Shown one piece after another: positions 18,099-26,318 of a stretch of DNA of 64,000 nt. The stretch is from contig NZ_CP020773.1 in the NCBI RefSeq assembly GCF_002101335.1, forward strand, positions 1,674,001 through 1,738,000, written 5' to 3'. The notes under the pieces are model-generated. The model worked only from the letters and a program-made list of their open reading frames with translations. It did no database searches and was not told the origin of the DNA. Position 1 is the stretch's first letter. Every line of letters starts with the position of its first letter. A program made the translations under genes and the position numbers. Origin of the DNA: Staphylococcus lutrae. GTDB lineage: Bacteria; Bacillota; Bacilli; Staphylococcales; Staphylococcaceae.

Positions 18099-18974
18099 AT
18101 GATGAAGATTGATGATTATCGATTATTACTGACATTAGATGAAACACGTACGCTACGCAAAGCGGCAGAGCGTCTCTATATTTCACAACCTGCTGTGACA
18201 CAACGTTTGAAATCAATCGAGCGTCATTTCGGTGTGGACATTTTTATTCGGACGAAGAAGCAACTCATTACAACGACTGAAGGTGCGATGGTCATTGCGC
18301 ATGCAAAATCAATGTTAAAACAAGAGCGGTTGTTCCAAGATAAAATTAAGGCACATGTTGGCGCGATTAATGGTACACTATCTATTGGTTGTTCTTCATT
18401 AGTTGGGCAAACAGTTTTGCCAGAAGTATTAAATCGTTATACTGCGGCATTTCCAAATGTTGAAATTCAATTGCAAGTAGGGTCGAGCGAGCATATTAAA
18501 GTTAATCACAATGATTATCACATTATGATTGTCCGCGGGAATCAACTTTTAAATATGCACAATGATCATTTAATGGACGACCAACACTACTTTATTTTCC
18601 CGAAAAATAAGGAAGAAGAGTTACATAAGTTACCATTCATTGAATTTCAGGCCGATCCGGTTTATATTAACCAAATTAAAACATGGTACCAACAGCATAT
18701 GTCTCAAGACTACCGTGCCCAAATCAAAGTGGATCAAGTCGCAACTTGTAAAGCGTTATTATTGAGCGGCGTTGGTGTAACAATTTTGCCAGAAATTATG
18801 GCAAAAGATTTAGATCCGGAACAATTTGCAATGTTAAAAGTAGATATAGAGGAGCGGTCATTGGTACGTTCTACTTACTTAAGCTATGACATGAGTATGG
18901 TGCAATTGCCACAAGTCAGTGCATTTATCGATGTGTTTAAACAGTATTTAAATATTGAAAATTTTGAGCACTAA
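18099..18974 (+). CDS. LysR-family transcriptional regulator
   Basis: 291 residues. Winged helix at the N-terminus (helix-turn-helix TLRKAAERLYISQPAVTQRLKSIE near 18-41), then a periplasmic-binding-like effector domain from about residue 90. The effector is unknown. GAGGAGG precedes two adjacent ATG codons (18099 and 18102), either of which may be used. It stands directly upstream of the sugar-efflux-type transporter gene on the same strand and may control it. Confidence 0.88.
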   Translation: MMKIDDYRLLLTLDETRTLRKAAERLYISQPAVTQRLKSIERHFGVDIFIRTKKQLITTTEGAMVIAHAKSMLKQERLFQDKIKAHVGAINGTLSIGCSSLVGQTVLPEVLNRYTAAFPNVEIQLQVGSSEHIKVNHNDYHIMIVRGNQLLNMHNDHLMDDQHYFIFPKNKEEELHKLPFIEFQADPVYINQIKTWYQQHMSQDYRAQIKVDQVATCKALLLSGVGVTILPEIMAKDLDPEQFAMLKVDIEERSLVRSTYLSYDMSMVQLPQVSAFIDVFKQYLNIENFEH

Positions 18975-19047
18975 CATGTGTTTGGAATGATATATGGCTT
19001 AAATTTTTTATGGAAGTTCATTCAAAATGATAGAAGGGAGTGCAATC

Positions 19048-20256
19048 ATGTTTCGTGAATTATTAACGATAAAAAATTATCAACTTTTTCTCGTCAATAT
19101 GATGTTGATTGGAATGGGAATTGCCATTACAGTCCCATTTTTTGTGTTATTTGCGACGAATCAACTTGGGATGACCACGCATCAATTTGGTTTGTTACTG
19201 GCACTTGCCGCGATGAGTCAATTTGCAATTAATAGTATTGTCGCACGTTTTTCAGATACACATGCCATTAATAGAAAATTGTTGATTATTGCAGGTTTAT
19301 TAATGGGCGCAATCAGTTTTATTTTACCTTTTTTTGTTCATTCAGTCGTATGGTTTATTATTTTATTTGCGATATTTCAAGGGTTATTCGCACCGGCTAT
19401 GCCACAACTGTACGCATCTGCACGAGAATCAATCAACCAATCAACGTCAAGTAGTCGCGCGATCTTTGCGAATTCAGTCTTACGTTCAATGTTTTCATTT
19501 GGCTTTTTATTTGGGCCGTTAGTGGGGAACATCTTAAATCAAATATGGGGTTACAGCGGTCTGTTTATCGGCACAGTGGTCATTATTTTGACTGCTTTAC
19601 TATTACAATTTTTCTTTTTTAAAGACGTCAAGGTCACAAAACCAATACGTGAACGTGCAGTGACTGAACAGAATGCTCCATCATTGCTCACACATCGTTA
19701 TTTAATCATCCCTTTCATCGCATTTGTGCTATTACATATTGGTCAATGGATGTATACGCTCAACATGCCTCTTTTTGTGACACAATATTTGAATGAAGAA
19801 GAGAAATATGTCGGTCACCTTGCGAGTTTATGTGCAGGATTAGAGGTCCCTTTTATGATTCTTTTAGGAATGGTTGCAAGTAAGATTCAAACGCGAACAT
19901 TGTTAGCGATAGCGGCGATATGTGGAAGCTTGTTTTTTGGTAGCATTGGTTTATTTGACAGCATACGCATGATGCTTGTCGGCCAAATCCTGCTGGCTGC
20001 TTTTTTAGCAGTATTGCTCGGTATAGGCATCAGTTATTTCCAGGACGTGTTACCTCAGTTTCCAGGATACGCATCAACGCTATTCGCGAATGCGATGGTA
20101 TTAGGCCAATTGTTGGGGAATTTGTTAGGGGGGGCAATGAGTCATTGGGTCGGATTAGGAAATGTATTTTATGTTTCTGCACTCTCTTTATCATGTGGTT
20201 TTGTGTTGATTTTATTTACTAAGTCTCATTCAAAATCGGTACAAACGACGGGTTAG
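19048..20256 (+). CDS. MFS transporter, SET (sugar efflux) type
   Basis: 402 residues with twelve membrane helices. The pattern around helix 4-5 (QGLFAPAMPQLYASARE) and ARFSDTHAINRKLL resembles the sugar efflux transporter (SetA/SetB) family. Likely role: export of sugars or sugar-like compounds by proton antiport. AAGGGAG lies nine bases before this ATG, so ATG 19027 is rejected. Downstream of the LysR gene by 73 bases; two hairpins follow. Confidence 0.82.
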   Translation: MFRELLTIKNYQLFLVNMMLIGMGIAITVPFFVLFATNQLGMTTHQFGLLLALAAMSQFAINSIVARFSDTHAINRKLLIIAGLLMGAISFILPFFVHSVVWFIILFAIFQGLFAPAMPQLYASARESINQSTSSSRAIFANSVLRSMFSFGFLFGPLVGNILNQIWGYSGLFIGTVVIILTALLLQFFFFKDVKVTKPIRERAVTEQNAPSLLTHRYLIIPFIAFVLLHIGQWMYTLNMPLFVTQYLNEEEKYVGHLASLCAGLEVPFMILLGMVASKIQTRTLLAIAAICGSLFFGSIGLFDSIRMMLVGQILLAAFLAVLLGIGISYFQDVLPQFPGYASTLFANAMVLGQLLGNLLGGAMSHWVGLGNVFYVSALSLSCGFVLILFTKSHSKSVQTTG

Positions 20257-20390
20257 TCCAGAGTGGATGACGACATGGCTGCGAGTTAGGATGTTGGCGT
20301 TTCACCTTATATAACATGGTGAGGCGTCAATGTTGTGTGAACGGTTGTACAGAAGAAATATCAGATAGGATTTGAAGCCATTCATATTAC

Positions 20391-20434
20391 CCGAGACGTG
20401 CGTAGTCAGTGACAGCAACGTCTCGGATGTTTTT
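20391..20434 (+). terminator. Terminator after the SET transporter gene
   Basis: Perfect arms CCGAGACGT and ACGTCTCGG with a T-rich tail (ATGTTTTT). A weaker hairpin with wobble pairs lies at about 20294-20331. Confidence 0.75.
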
Positions 20435-20481
20435 ATGAGGTGTACATCTTTGTTGTCTAACGGTGTGCAGTGATACGTGAA

Positions 20482-21165
20482 TTAACGCCATGAAGCACGA
20501 TTTTCATTATCATCGCGTCGATATTTCAATAAACCTATTGGAACAATAATAAAAGATGCAATAATGAATACCCAATCACTGACGTGAATATACGGACCAA
20601 ATTGTAAAAAATTTTGGGGGATAAAGAAAATAATAAAAATCAACACAATCAGTGTAATCAGTGCGAAATAACCAAACAACCATGTCAGACGAGAATAACT
20701 GAACGCCTGTAATTGGATCATTTTAAAGCAAGCCCAAATAAATAAAAAGGTGGTGAATATGCCCGTAATAAAAGTGAGTGGGAAGGTATACAAATAAATG
20801 CGTGTATCATTAATAAAAAAACCGATGAAACCTTTTAAGAAGCAAAATACACCTAACAAAAAAATGAGATGTTGTAAAATATAATGGCCAATGTTGCTTA
20901 ATGTATGATTAGGAAGTGTTTTAATCGTTTGAATCGCATGCTTTTTAGGGTCATGGTCGAAAAAATCCATTGCGTGTAAGCCTCTATCTTCAGCATTAAG
21001 AAGGTGAGTTAAAATACCTTGAAGTACTTTTTCAGAGTCGTGTGCATTGACCCGCATATCCGCACGGACATAGGTCATATAACTTTCGAAAATTTGACGA
21101 TCCGTATTGTTGAGCCGTAAAGCTTTGACATTGTTTTCTTTCATCAATTCATTCGTCGTTTTCAT
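20482..21165 (-). CDS. DUF1129-like membrane protein
   Basis: 227 residues. The soluble N-terminal part (1-85) holds a LRLNNTDRQIFESYMTYVRAD-type helix pair as in the DUF1129/DUF1048 group; four hydrophobic segments follow (about 88-215) with a charged tail. Function unknown. Monocistronic on the minus strand, preceded by AGGGGTG. Confidence 0.65.
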   Translation of the reverse strand: MKTTNELMKENNVKALRLNNTDRQIFESYMTYVRADMRVNAHDSEKVLQGILTHLLNAEDRGLHAMDFFDHDPKKHAIQTIKTLPNHTLSNIGHYILQHLIFLLGVFCFLKGFIGFFINDTRIYLYTFPLTFITGIFTTFLFIWACFKMIQLQAFSYSRLTWLFGYFALITLIVLIFIIFFIPQNFLQFGPYIHVSDWVFIIASFIIVPIGLLKYRRDDNENRASWR

Positions 21166-21423
21166 AAATCAAACACCCCTATGACTGAAGTCTATTGAAT
21201 GGTACTTATTATGCCAATTTTAATATGAGAAAGCAACATTTTATAGAGAATTGATCATACGGAATAACAAATATGCAGTCGAGGTTAAGTGTTGGAGCCA
21301 CTTTTCAATGATATGTCGTTGGTCCGCGTTTAATAATGGCATTTAAAAGAGAGTACAGTTATGCGTATCTATGAAAATCATGATAAAATGAATTGGAAGT
21401 CATTTGATATGGAGAGAGTATGT

Positions 21424-21771
21424 ATGAAAAAAAAGCTGATTGTGATGATAGGAACGATATTCTTGTTATCAGGCTGTGGTAATAATGAAAAAGAAAAATT
21501 ACAAAACGAAATTCAATCGTTAGAAAAAGAACAGCAAGCTTTGCAAGAAGAAAATAAAAAATTAAAAGAGCAAGGTAAGAAGTTGGACGATCAAATTAAA
21601 GACCTTGAACAGTCTATTGAAAAAGCTAAAACCTCAGATGACAAAAAAGAAAAAAGTAAGTCAAAAGCGTCGAAAAAAGATGCCAAAACAACAGATCAAT
21701 CAGAGCAATCATCTCAATCTGAGGATCAATCAAGTGCAACGGACACATCTGGCACTAAAAAAAGTCATTAA
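21424..21771 (+). CDS. Small lipoprotein with coiled coil
   Basis: 115 residues. A type II signal peptide with lipobox LLSGC puts the lipidated Cys at about residue 18. Residues about 22-70 form a heptad-rich coiled coil (repeated LEKEQQALQEENKKLKEQ pattern), and the tail is a low-complexity Lys/Ser/Gln/Asp stretch. It should be anchored on the outer membrane face. The function is unknown; similar short coiled-coil lipoproteins are common in staphylococci. GGAGAG upstream and the signal peptide place the start here, not at 21361. Confidence 0.8.
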   Translation: MKKKLIVMIGTIFLLSGCGNNEKEKLQNEIQSLEKEQQALQEENKKLKEQGKKLDDQIKDLEQSIEKAKTSDDKKEKSKSKASKKDAKTTDQSEQSSQSEDQSSATDTSGTKKSH

Positions 21772-21879
21772 TGAATCATATCATATCCAATCCATGCCGC
21801 ATCAATGAAGTGCGTTTGATGTTCGGTAAGAGGGGGTATGAGACATACAAATCATACGGAGAGAAAAGGGGTTTAATGA

Positions 21880-22179
21880 ATGTACGAAAAAGAGTTTCGA
21901 TTACTAGAAGGACGCGATATGACACTGATTGAATTGGGGCGCGAACTTGAAAATATTACGGGTTATCCTATGATTGATTCAACAGGTGAATTAAAGCGTG
22001 TCATTGCATTAAAGCCCAATTTTAAGCATGATTGGGAGACGTATACAGCAACGTATCGTTTAAATCATAAAAATGATTTTGTAGACGCGGTGTTCACAAC
22101 TCAAAAAGGGTATCGTCCTGAGCGATTGAAGGAAGTGCCTGTGACGATTCAACTCATCAGTTACATTTCTAAAGCATAA
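21880..22179 (+). CDS. Conserved hypothetical protein, 99 aa
   Basis: A soluble protein with mixed alpha/beta character and no recognised motif. AAAAGGGG stands before the ATG and a strong terminator follows at 22265-22318, so the frame is probably real. No function can be offered. Confidence 0.65.
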   Translation: MYEKEFRLLEGRDMTLIELGRELENITGYPMIDSTGELKRVIALKPNFKHDWETYTATYRLNHKNDFVDAVFTTQKGYRPERLKEVPVTIQLISYISKA

Positions 22180-22264
22180 AGAATGAGCGGCGACTTCTGG
22201 TGGTGTGTGATTGCGCAACGTAGACGACGTATGACGCAAACTTTGAAAAATAGATAGCCCAATG

Positions 22265-22318
22265 AAGCGGGAAGAAGAAATCGCATCCATGTCTTAAGAT
22301 TTCTATCCCGCTTTTTTA
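22265..22318 (+). terminator. Strong terminator with repeated-family tail
   Basis: AAGCGGGA and AGAAATC pair with GATTTCT and TCCCGCTT, then TTTTTT. Its 3' half closely resembles that of the terminator at 45265-45313. Confidence 0.85.
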
Positions 22319-22351
22319 CTATGACGAGGTGACTTGAATGGAGGGAATGTG

Positions 22352-22900
22352 ATGACCGTTTATATAGAGACTGAACGATTAAAACTGAGAGATTGGTATG
22401 ATGAAGATTTGCTTCCATTTCAACAACTGAATGCGAATCGTAAAGTGCGTCAATATTTTCCTAGTTTATTGAGTTATCAGCGAACAGCGCGTGACTTTGA
22501 GGCGATGCGATCTTATTTAAAGCAATATCAATTAGGGCTATTTGCGGTGGAATTGAAAGCGACAAGAGAATGGATTGGTTTTATTGGTGTCAATTACATC
22601 CCTAAAGCGGTCGATTACACATTTAAGGAACTGCCTTTTTATGAAATTGGTTGGAGATTGTCTCCTGAAGTTTGGGATAATGGTATCGCAACTGAAGGGG
22701 CTCAGGCAGTGCTTTCATATATTGCAGAGCAGGGGATAACAGAAGTGTATGCAATGGCAGCTAAAATCAATCAAGCTTCGATTCGAGTCATGGAAAAGAT
22801 AGGGATGTCCCATTACGATGACTTTGACAAGCCGGGTTTAAGTGAACATCATGTTTTGAGGCCTCAAGTGCGTTATAAAAAGGAATTGAAGCGCGCATAA
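22352..22900 (+). CDS. GNAT acetyltransferase, RimJ/RimL type
   Basis: 182 residues. N-terminal TERLKLRDW and the acetyl-CoA motif WDNGIATEGAQAVLSYI (about 110-126), followed by NQASIRVMEKIGM, are standard for the RimJ/RimL group. GGAGGG six bases upstream selects this ATG; TTG 22334 and GTG 22349 are in frame but poorly placed. Acceptor unknown. Convergent with the LOG-family gene. Confidence 0.85.
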   Translation: MTVYIETERLKLRDWYDEDLLPFQQLNANRKVRQYFPSLLSYQRTARDFEAMRSYLKQYQLGLFAVELKATREWIGFIGVNYIPKAVDYTFKELPFYEIGWRLSPEVWDNGIATEGAQAVLSYIAEQGITEVYAMAAKINQASIRVMEKIGMSHYDDFDKPGLSEHHVLRPQVRYKKELKRA

Positions 22901-22907
22901 AATCAAC

Positions 22908-22953
22908 ACACTGGTTGATGTCGCAGGTTGAGAAAAGCAACATCAATCAGTGT
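22908..22953. terminator. Hairpin between convergent GNAT and LOG genes
   Basis: Fourteen-base arms ACACTGGTTGATGT and ACATCAATCAGTGT with one wobble. No clear T tract on either side, but the position between convergent genes suits a shared terminator. Confidence 0.5.
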
Positions 22954-22972
22954 ACGAATGACGAAGTGGATG

Positions 22973-23542
22973 TTAGTTGTATGTGCGAACAGAAAGGGGT
23001 TTGGCATTTTTTAGTCCTTCTAATAATGTGGCTGGCGTGTCATACAGACCTGCAAGCGCAGCATATTTTTCATCAATGAATCCTTCTTTAATCATATGTT
23101 GGATTAATGATTCTAAAGGTGTAAAAAACCCGTTGATATTAAACATACCCATAGGTTTTTGATGTAATCCAATTTGTGCCCAACAATACACTTCGAAAAA
23201 TTCCTCTAGCGAACCCGCGCCTCCGGGTGCAATAACGAAAGCATCAGCAAGTTCAGCCATTTTTTGTTTTCGTTCATGCATGGAATCCACTAATATGAGT
23301 TCGGAAACTTTTTGACTTGTAATTTCACGATCATCTAGAAAGCGGGGCATGACACCGATAGCACGACCGCCATGATCTAAAACACCGTCTTGAATGGCAC
23401 CCATCATACCGACGGAGCCTGCGCCAAAAATGAGTTCGATATCTTGTTTAGCAAGATACGTCCCAAGTTCATAAGCCGATTTGACATATGTATCATTAAA
23501 CCCTTTGCTTGCACCACAGAATACAGCTATACGTTGTATCAT
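22973..23542 (-). CDS. LOG-family protein (nucleotide 5'-monophosphate phosphoribohydrolase-like)
   Basis: 189 residues, Rossmann-like. It starts RIAVFCGASKGFND; the LOG signature PGGxGTxxE appears as APGGAGSLEEFFE (near 107-119), with Ser for Thr. The family removes the ribose 5-phosphate from AMP or cytokinin nucleotides. In staphylococci the physiological role is unproven. Monocistronic on the minus strand; AAAGGAG precedes the ATG. Confidence 0.88.
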   Translation of the reverse strand: MIQRIAVFCGASKGFNDTYVKSAYELGTYLAKQDIELIFGAGSVGMMGAIQDGVLDHGGRAIGVMPRFLDDREITSQKVSELILVDSMHERKQKMAELADAFVIAPGGAGSLEEFFEVYCWAQIGLHQKPMGMFNINGFFTPLESLIQHMIKEGFIDEKYAALAGLYDTPATLLEGLKNAKPLSVRTYN

Positions 23543-23710
23543 TTAAACCAACTCCTTTGAAGAATAGTTCTATTTTAATACAAATCAGTGTAGACGTATA
23601 GCGGTGAACCATCATATAGAAAAAAGACGTTATCTCAAAAGATGCTGATAAAAGTAACAAATGCGTTCGCTCTGCATCAAGAGGTTTGCGAATTGATATT
23701 TAAAATTAAC

Positions 23711-23763
23711 AAAAAGAAAACAGCGATGAAAGTTGCTTTTGATAAGCGATTTTCAACGCTGTT
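23711..23763 (-). terminator. Terminator of the Lys-rich coiled-coil gene
   Basis: Arms AACAGCG (23719-23725) and CGCTGTT (23757-23763) with inner TGAAA/TTTCA pairing; on the minus strand a TTTTCTTTTT tract follows. Confidence 0.75.
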
Positions 23764-23777
23764 CTGATTTGATGAGG

Positions 23778-24689
23778 TTAACGTTTCTGCTTGTCCAAAG
23801 ACGCCTGAGAAATATCATTTAATTGCTGATTTTGTCTTAATGTATCACTGTTTTCAACGTGCTGCGCCATTTTTTGATAATGTTGTGTGTGTAATGGGGA
23901 CTGCGCCGTTGTAGGTGTATCTCGTTGACCAAGGGCTGAAGATGTCACCGACTGTTTTTCATCTTGATTGACTGTTGATGACGATGTGGCTTCAGCTTTG
24001 GATTTTTGAGATATTGCATGGTGTTTTTGTATTTTTTTCATTTGCTGTTTTAATGCTTTTTCTCGCTCTTTTTTCTGTTTATCTTCTTTTTTATGGCGTT
24101 GTTCGATATGTTTTTTTAATTTCTGATTCATTTTATCGACTGTTTTTTTGTTTTGTTGTTCGAGCTTTTCGCCACGTTTTTCAGCTTTTTTGTCTAAATG
24201 TCCGGGTGTAAGACCAACTTTCTCTTCATATTTCTGCATTTTTTTCATATTTTTAATCATATGCTTTTGACGTTTTTCCACGTTTTTTTCTTCTTCTTTA
24301 TGACGTTGCGTGATATGTTTTTGTAAGTTTTTAGCCATTGTATCGATTTCTTTACGATTTGCTTTAGCTAGTGATTTTCCGCGTGCACGCACATTTTCAG
24401 GACGATTGTACTGCAGAATTTCATTTTGTTTTTTAATCGCTTTATTGTAATCATGACGTCGTTTTTTTCTTTGTACAGTGTTTTTAACATGACTCGAACC
24501 GGAAACGATCGCGTCTTTTACAGATGTTGCGGCATGTTGGGTATGGTGTACAACTGCTTTGGAAGTGTGCACGGTTGTTTTCGTCGCTTTTTGGACGTCA
24601 GGGTGCTGTTTGAATTTTTTGCGTTCTAAAATAAGTGGTACTAAAAATATAGGTAACAGATTAATCACAGTTTTGATTGTTTTATTCAT
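23778..24689 (-). CDS. Lys-rich, repeat-containing membrane-anchored coiled-coil protein
   Basis: 303 residues. One hydrophobic segment near the N-terminus (INLLPIFLVPLI), then a highly charged helical body. Two tandem units of about 50 residues are seen: each has a K(E/T)xDxMxxxLxKHIxQRHKxE core and ends in KxMKKxQK, separated by a short Gly/Pro break (VGLTPGHLDKK). A Ser/Thr/Gln-rich tail follows. GGAGG upstream fixes this ATG; TTG 24704 is rejected. A SigB-type promoter lies 38 bases upstream. Function unknown; DNA-, RNA- or wall-polymer binding would suit the charge, but this is speculation. Confidence 0.75.
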   Translation of the reverse strand: MNKTIKTVINLLPIFLVPLILERKKFKQHPDVQKATKTTVHTSKAVVHHTQHAATSVKDAIVSGSSHVKNTVQRKKRRHDYNKAIKKQNEILQYNRPENVRARGKSLAKANRKEIDTMAKNLQKHITQRHKEEEKNVEKRQKHMIKNMKKMQKYEEKVGLTPGHLDKKAEKRGEKLEQQNKKTVDKMNQKLKKHIEQRHKKEDKQKKEREKALKQQMKKIQKHHAISQKSKAEATSSSTVNQDEKQSVTSSALGQRDTPTTAQSPLHTQHYQKMAQHVENSDTLRQNQQLNDISQASLDKQKR

Positions 24690-24726
24690 GAACGTTGCCT
24701 CCAATTATTAATCTACTTCTTGTTTT

Positions 24727-24752
24727 TTACCCTTTCAAATTAAGCGATAAAC
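24727..24752 (-). promoter_or_regulatory. Candidate SigB promoter of the Lys-rich protein gene
   Basis: On the minus strand GTTTAT-N14-GGGTAA, close to the SigB consensus GTTTWW-N13-15-GGGTAT, 38 bases before the start codon. Confidence 0.5.
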
Positions 24753-24910
24753 GCAAAGACATAGAGACCCTAAACTCAATCTTTCAATGATTCCAAAAAC
24801 GAAAAATCGCTTTATAAACAGTCATTTACACAATGGTATGACGAGAGGTATCCAGTGGAAAGAGGAGGATACGGTGTACTCGAGGATGTAACCTTATCGT
24901 GTTTTATTCA

Positions 24911-24957
24911 AAAGAAACACCCCCTAAAATTGAACTTTAAGGTTCAACTTTAGGGGG
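24911..24957 (-). terminator. Terminator of uppP
   Basis: CCCCCTAAAATTGAAC pairs with GTTCAACTTTAGGGGG (one mismatch); on the minus strand GTTTCTTTT follows. It stands about 130 bases after the uppP stop. Confidence 0.65.
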
Positions 24958-25085
24958 ATTTACACCTGACTTTTTATAAGACATGGGATATCTCCATGCC
25001 ATGCTCGTATTGAAAAGTAGAGTTGAAATCTGAGTGTCGTGTCATCGTTTATCGATACGATTGATCAAACGGGGACGCTGATGAA

Positions 25086-25937
25086 TTATAAAATGCCGAA
25101 GTAGACAACAGCAATAATCACGACAAGTACGATACGATAAAGCGCAAATGGTAATAATTTAACATTTTGAATCAATTTCAAAAAGAGTCTGATGGAGATA
25201 AATCCGAATACGAATGCTGCTAAGAAACCAAATATATAAAATGGTAGGTCTGCAAACTTAAGATAATCTATATGTTTAATAATCGATAAACCACTTGCAG
25301 CAAGCATAATAGGCACAGCCATAATAAAAGTAAAATCAGAAGCAGACTTGTGATCTAATTTCATTAATACCCCTGTTGAAATGGTTGAACCTGAACGAGA
25401 AAAACCTGGCCACATTGCCACTGCTTGAGAAAGGCCAATAACAAATGCTTGGAAATACGTGATTTCGTCTAATTTTTTTGGATTTTTAACGGTAACGCTA
25501 TATTTATCCGCGATGATCATATAGATCGCACCGATGAACAGCCCAAATAAAACGGTTGGGATACTGAACAAATACTTTTCAATGAGGTTATCGAAAAGTA
25601 AACCGAGTATCCCTGCTGGAATCATCCCAATAAGAATATGAATGAGATTGAGACGGCGTGGCTTAGAGCGACGACCGGGTTGGTGCTTTGGCGCATATTT
25701 TCCGATATGTAACATTTCGAAGTACTTATGACGAAAAATCCATGCTGCTGCAGTAATGGAACCGAGTTGAATCACGATTTTAAAGGTGAAGGCAGATTGT
25801 GCACCTAAAAAAGAAGTGGATTTTAACCATAAATCATCGACTAAAATCATGTGCCCGGTAGATGAAACGGGTGCGAATTCTGTCATTCCCTCGACAATAC
25901 CGAGGATAATGGCTTTAATTAATTCGAAAAATAACAT
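25086..25937 (-). CDS. uppP: UppP/BacA undecaprenyl-diphosphatase
   Basis: 283 residues, eight or more membrane segments. Both family motifs are present: EGMTEFAPVSSTGHM (residues 16-30, with the catalytic Glu, Ser and His) and PGFSRSGSTISTGVLM near residue 157. It dephosphorylates undecaprenyl diphosphate to recycle the lipid carrier of wall and teichoic acid synthesis, and overexpression gives bacitracin resistance. GAGGGG upstream fixes this ATG; the longer in-frame start at 26000 has no ribosome site. Confidence 0.95.
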   Translation of the reverse strand: MLFFELIKAIILGIVEGMTEFAPVSSTGHMILVDDLWLKSTSFLGAQSAFTFKIVIQLGSITAAAWIFRHKYFEMLHIGKYAPKHQPGRRSKPRRLNLIHILIGMIPAGILGLLFDNLIEKYLFSIPTVLFGLFIGAIYMIIADKYSVTVKNPKKLDEITYFQAFVIGLSQAVAMWPGFSRSGSTISTGVLMKLDHKSASDFTFIMAVPIMLAASGLSIIKHIDYLKFADLPFYIFGFLAAFVFGFISIRLFLKLIQNVKLLPFALYRIVLVVIIAVVYFGIL

Positions 25938-26318
25938 ACAAGACCCCTCTTTAATTATTTTTATGTGACGTTTAATATAACATAGCATATAATAGCACAT
26001 TAGTAATTAAGATGTCTTTTTTTAACTGAGAAATTTTTAAAAGATAAGCCTCTGGACTGAGAGAATTGAAATGTGTCACGTATAACAATAAAAGATGCGT
26101 AATCAAACTGAGAAAGGTTTGATTGTGTGTTGATATAAAGGACGCGGATTTGTAGTCGCTATATTTCAATAGCAATTGATGCGATAGTCTGTCGTGCGTC
26201 TGGCCATGTATACGCGTCGAAGCGAATGGCTCAGACGGATTTCAAGAGTATATCGAATGAAAGTAAGTGAATGAACGTGTAAAATGGAATAACGACAAAA
26301 AAACGGAGGCAAATAGAG
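25938..26318. other. Divergent intergenic region uppP/cydD
   Basis: 381 bp between divergent genes, so it should hold both promoters. AT-rich hexamers lie at 25974-25993 (minus: TATATT). I see no convincing -35/-10 pair for cydD, no structured RNA and no real open frame. Confidence 0.4.

Larger units (their letters stand above)
24690..25085. other. Intergenic region, 396 bp
   Basis: Contains the SigB-type promoter of the Lys-rich gene and the terminator hairpin of uppP (24920-24957). The rest shows no open frame or conserved RNA. Confidence 0.5.

Noticed and set aside
23975..24629. Open frames opposite the Lys-rich gene
   Set aside because: They are rich in Phe, Val and Arg as expected from the antisense of AAA/AAG-rich coding DNA and lack ribosome sites.
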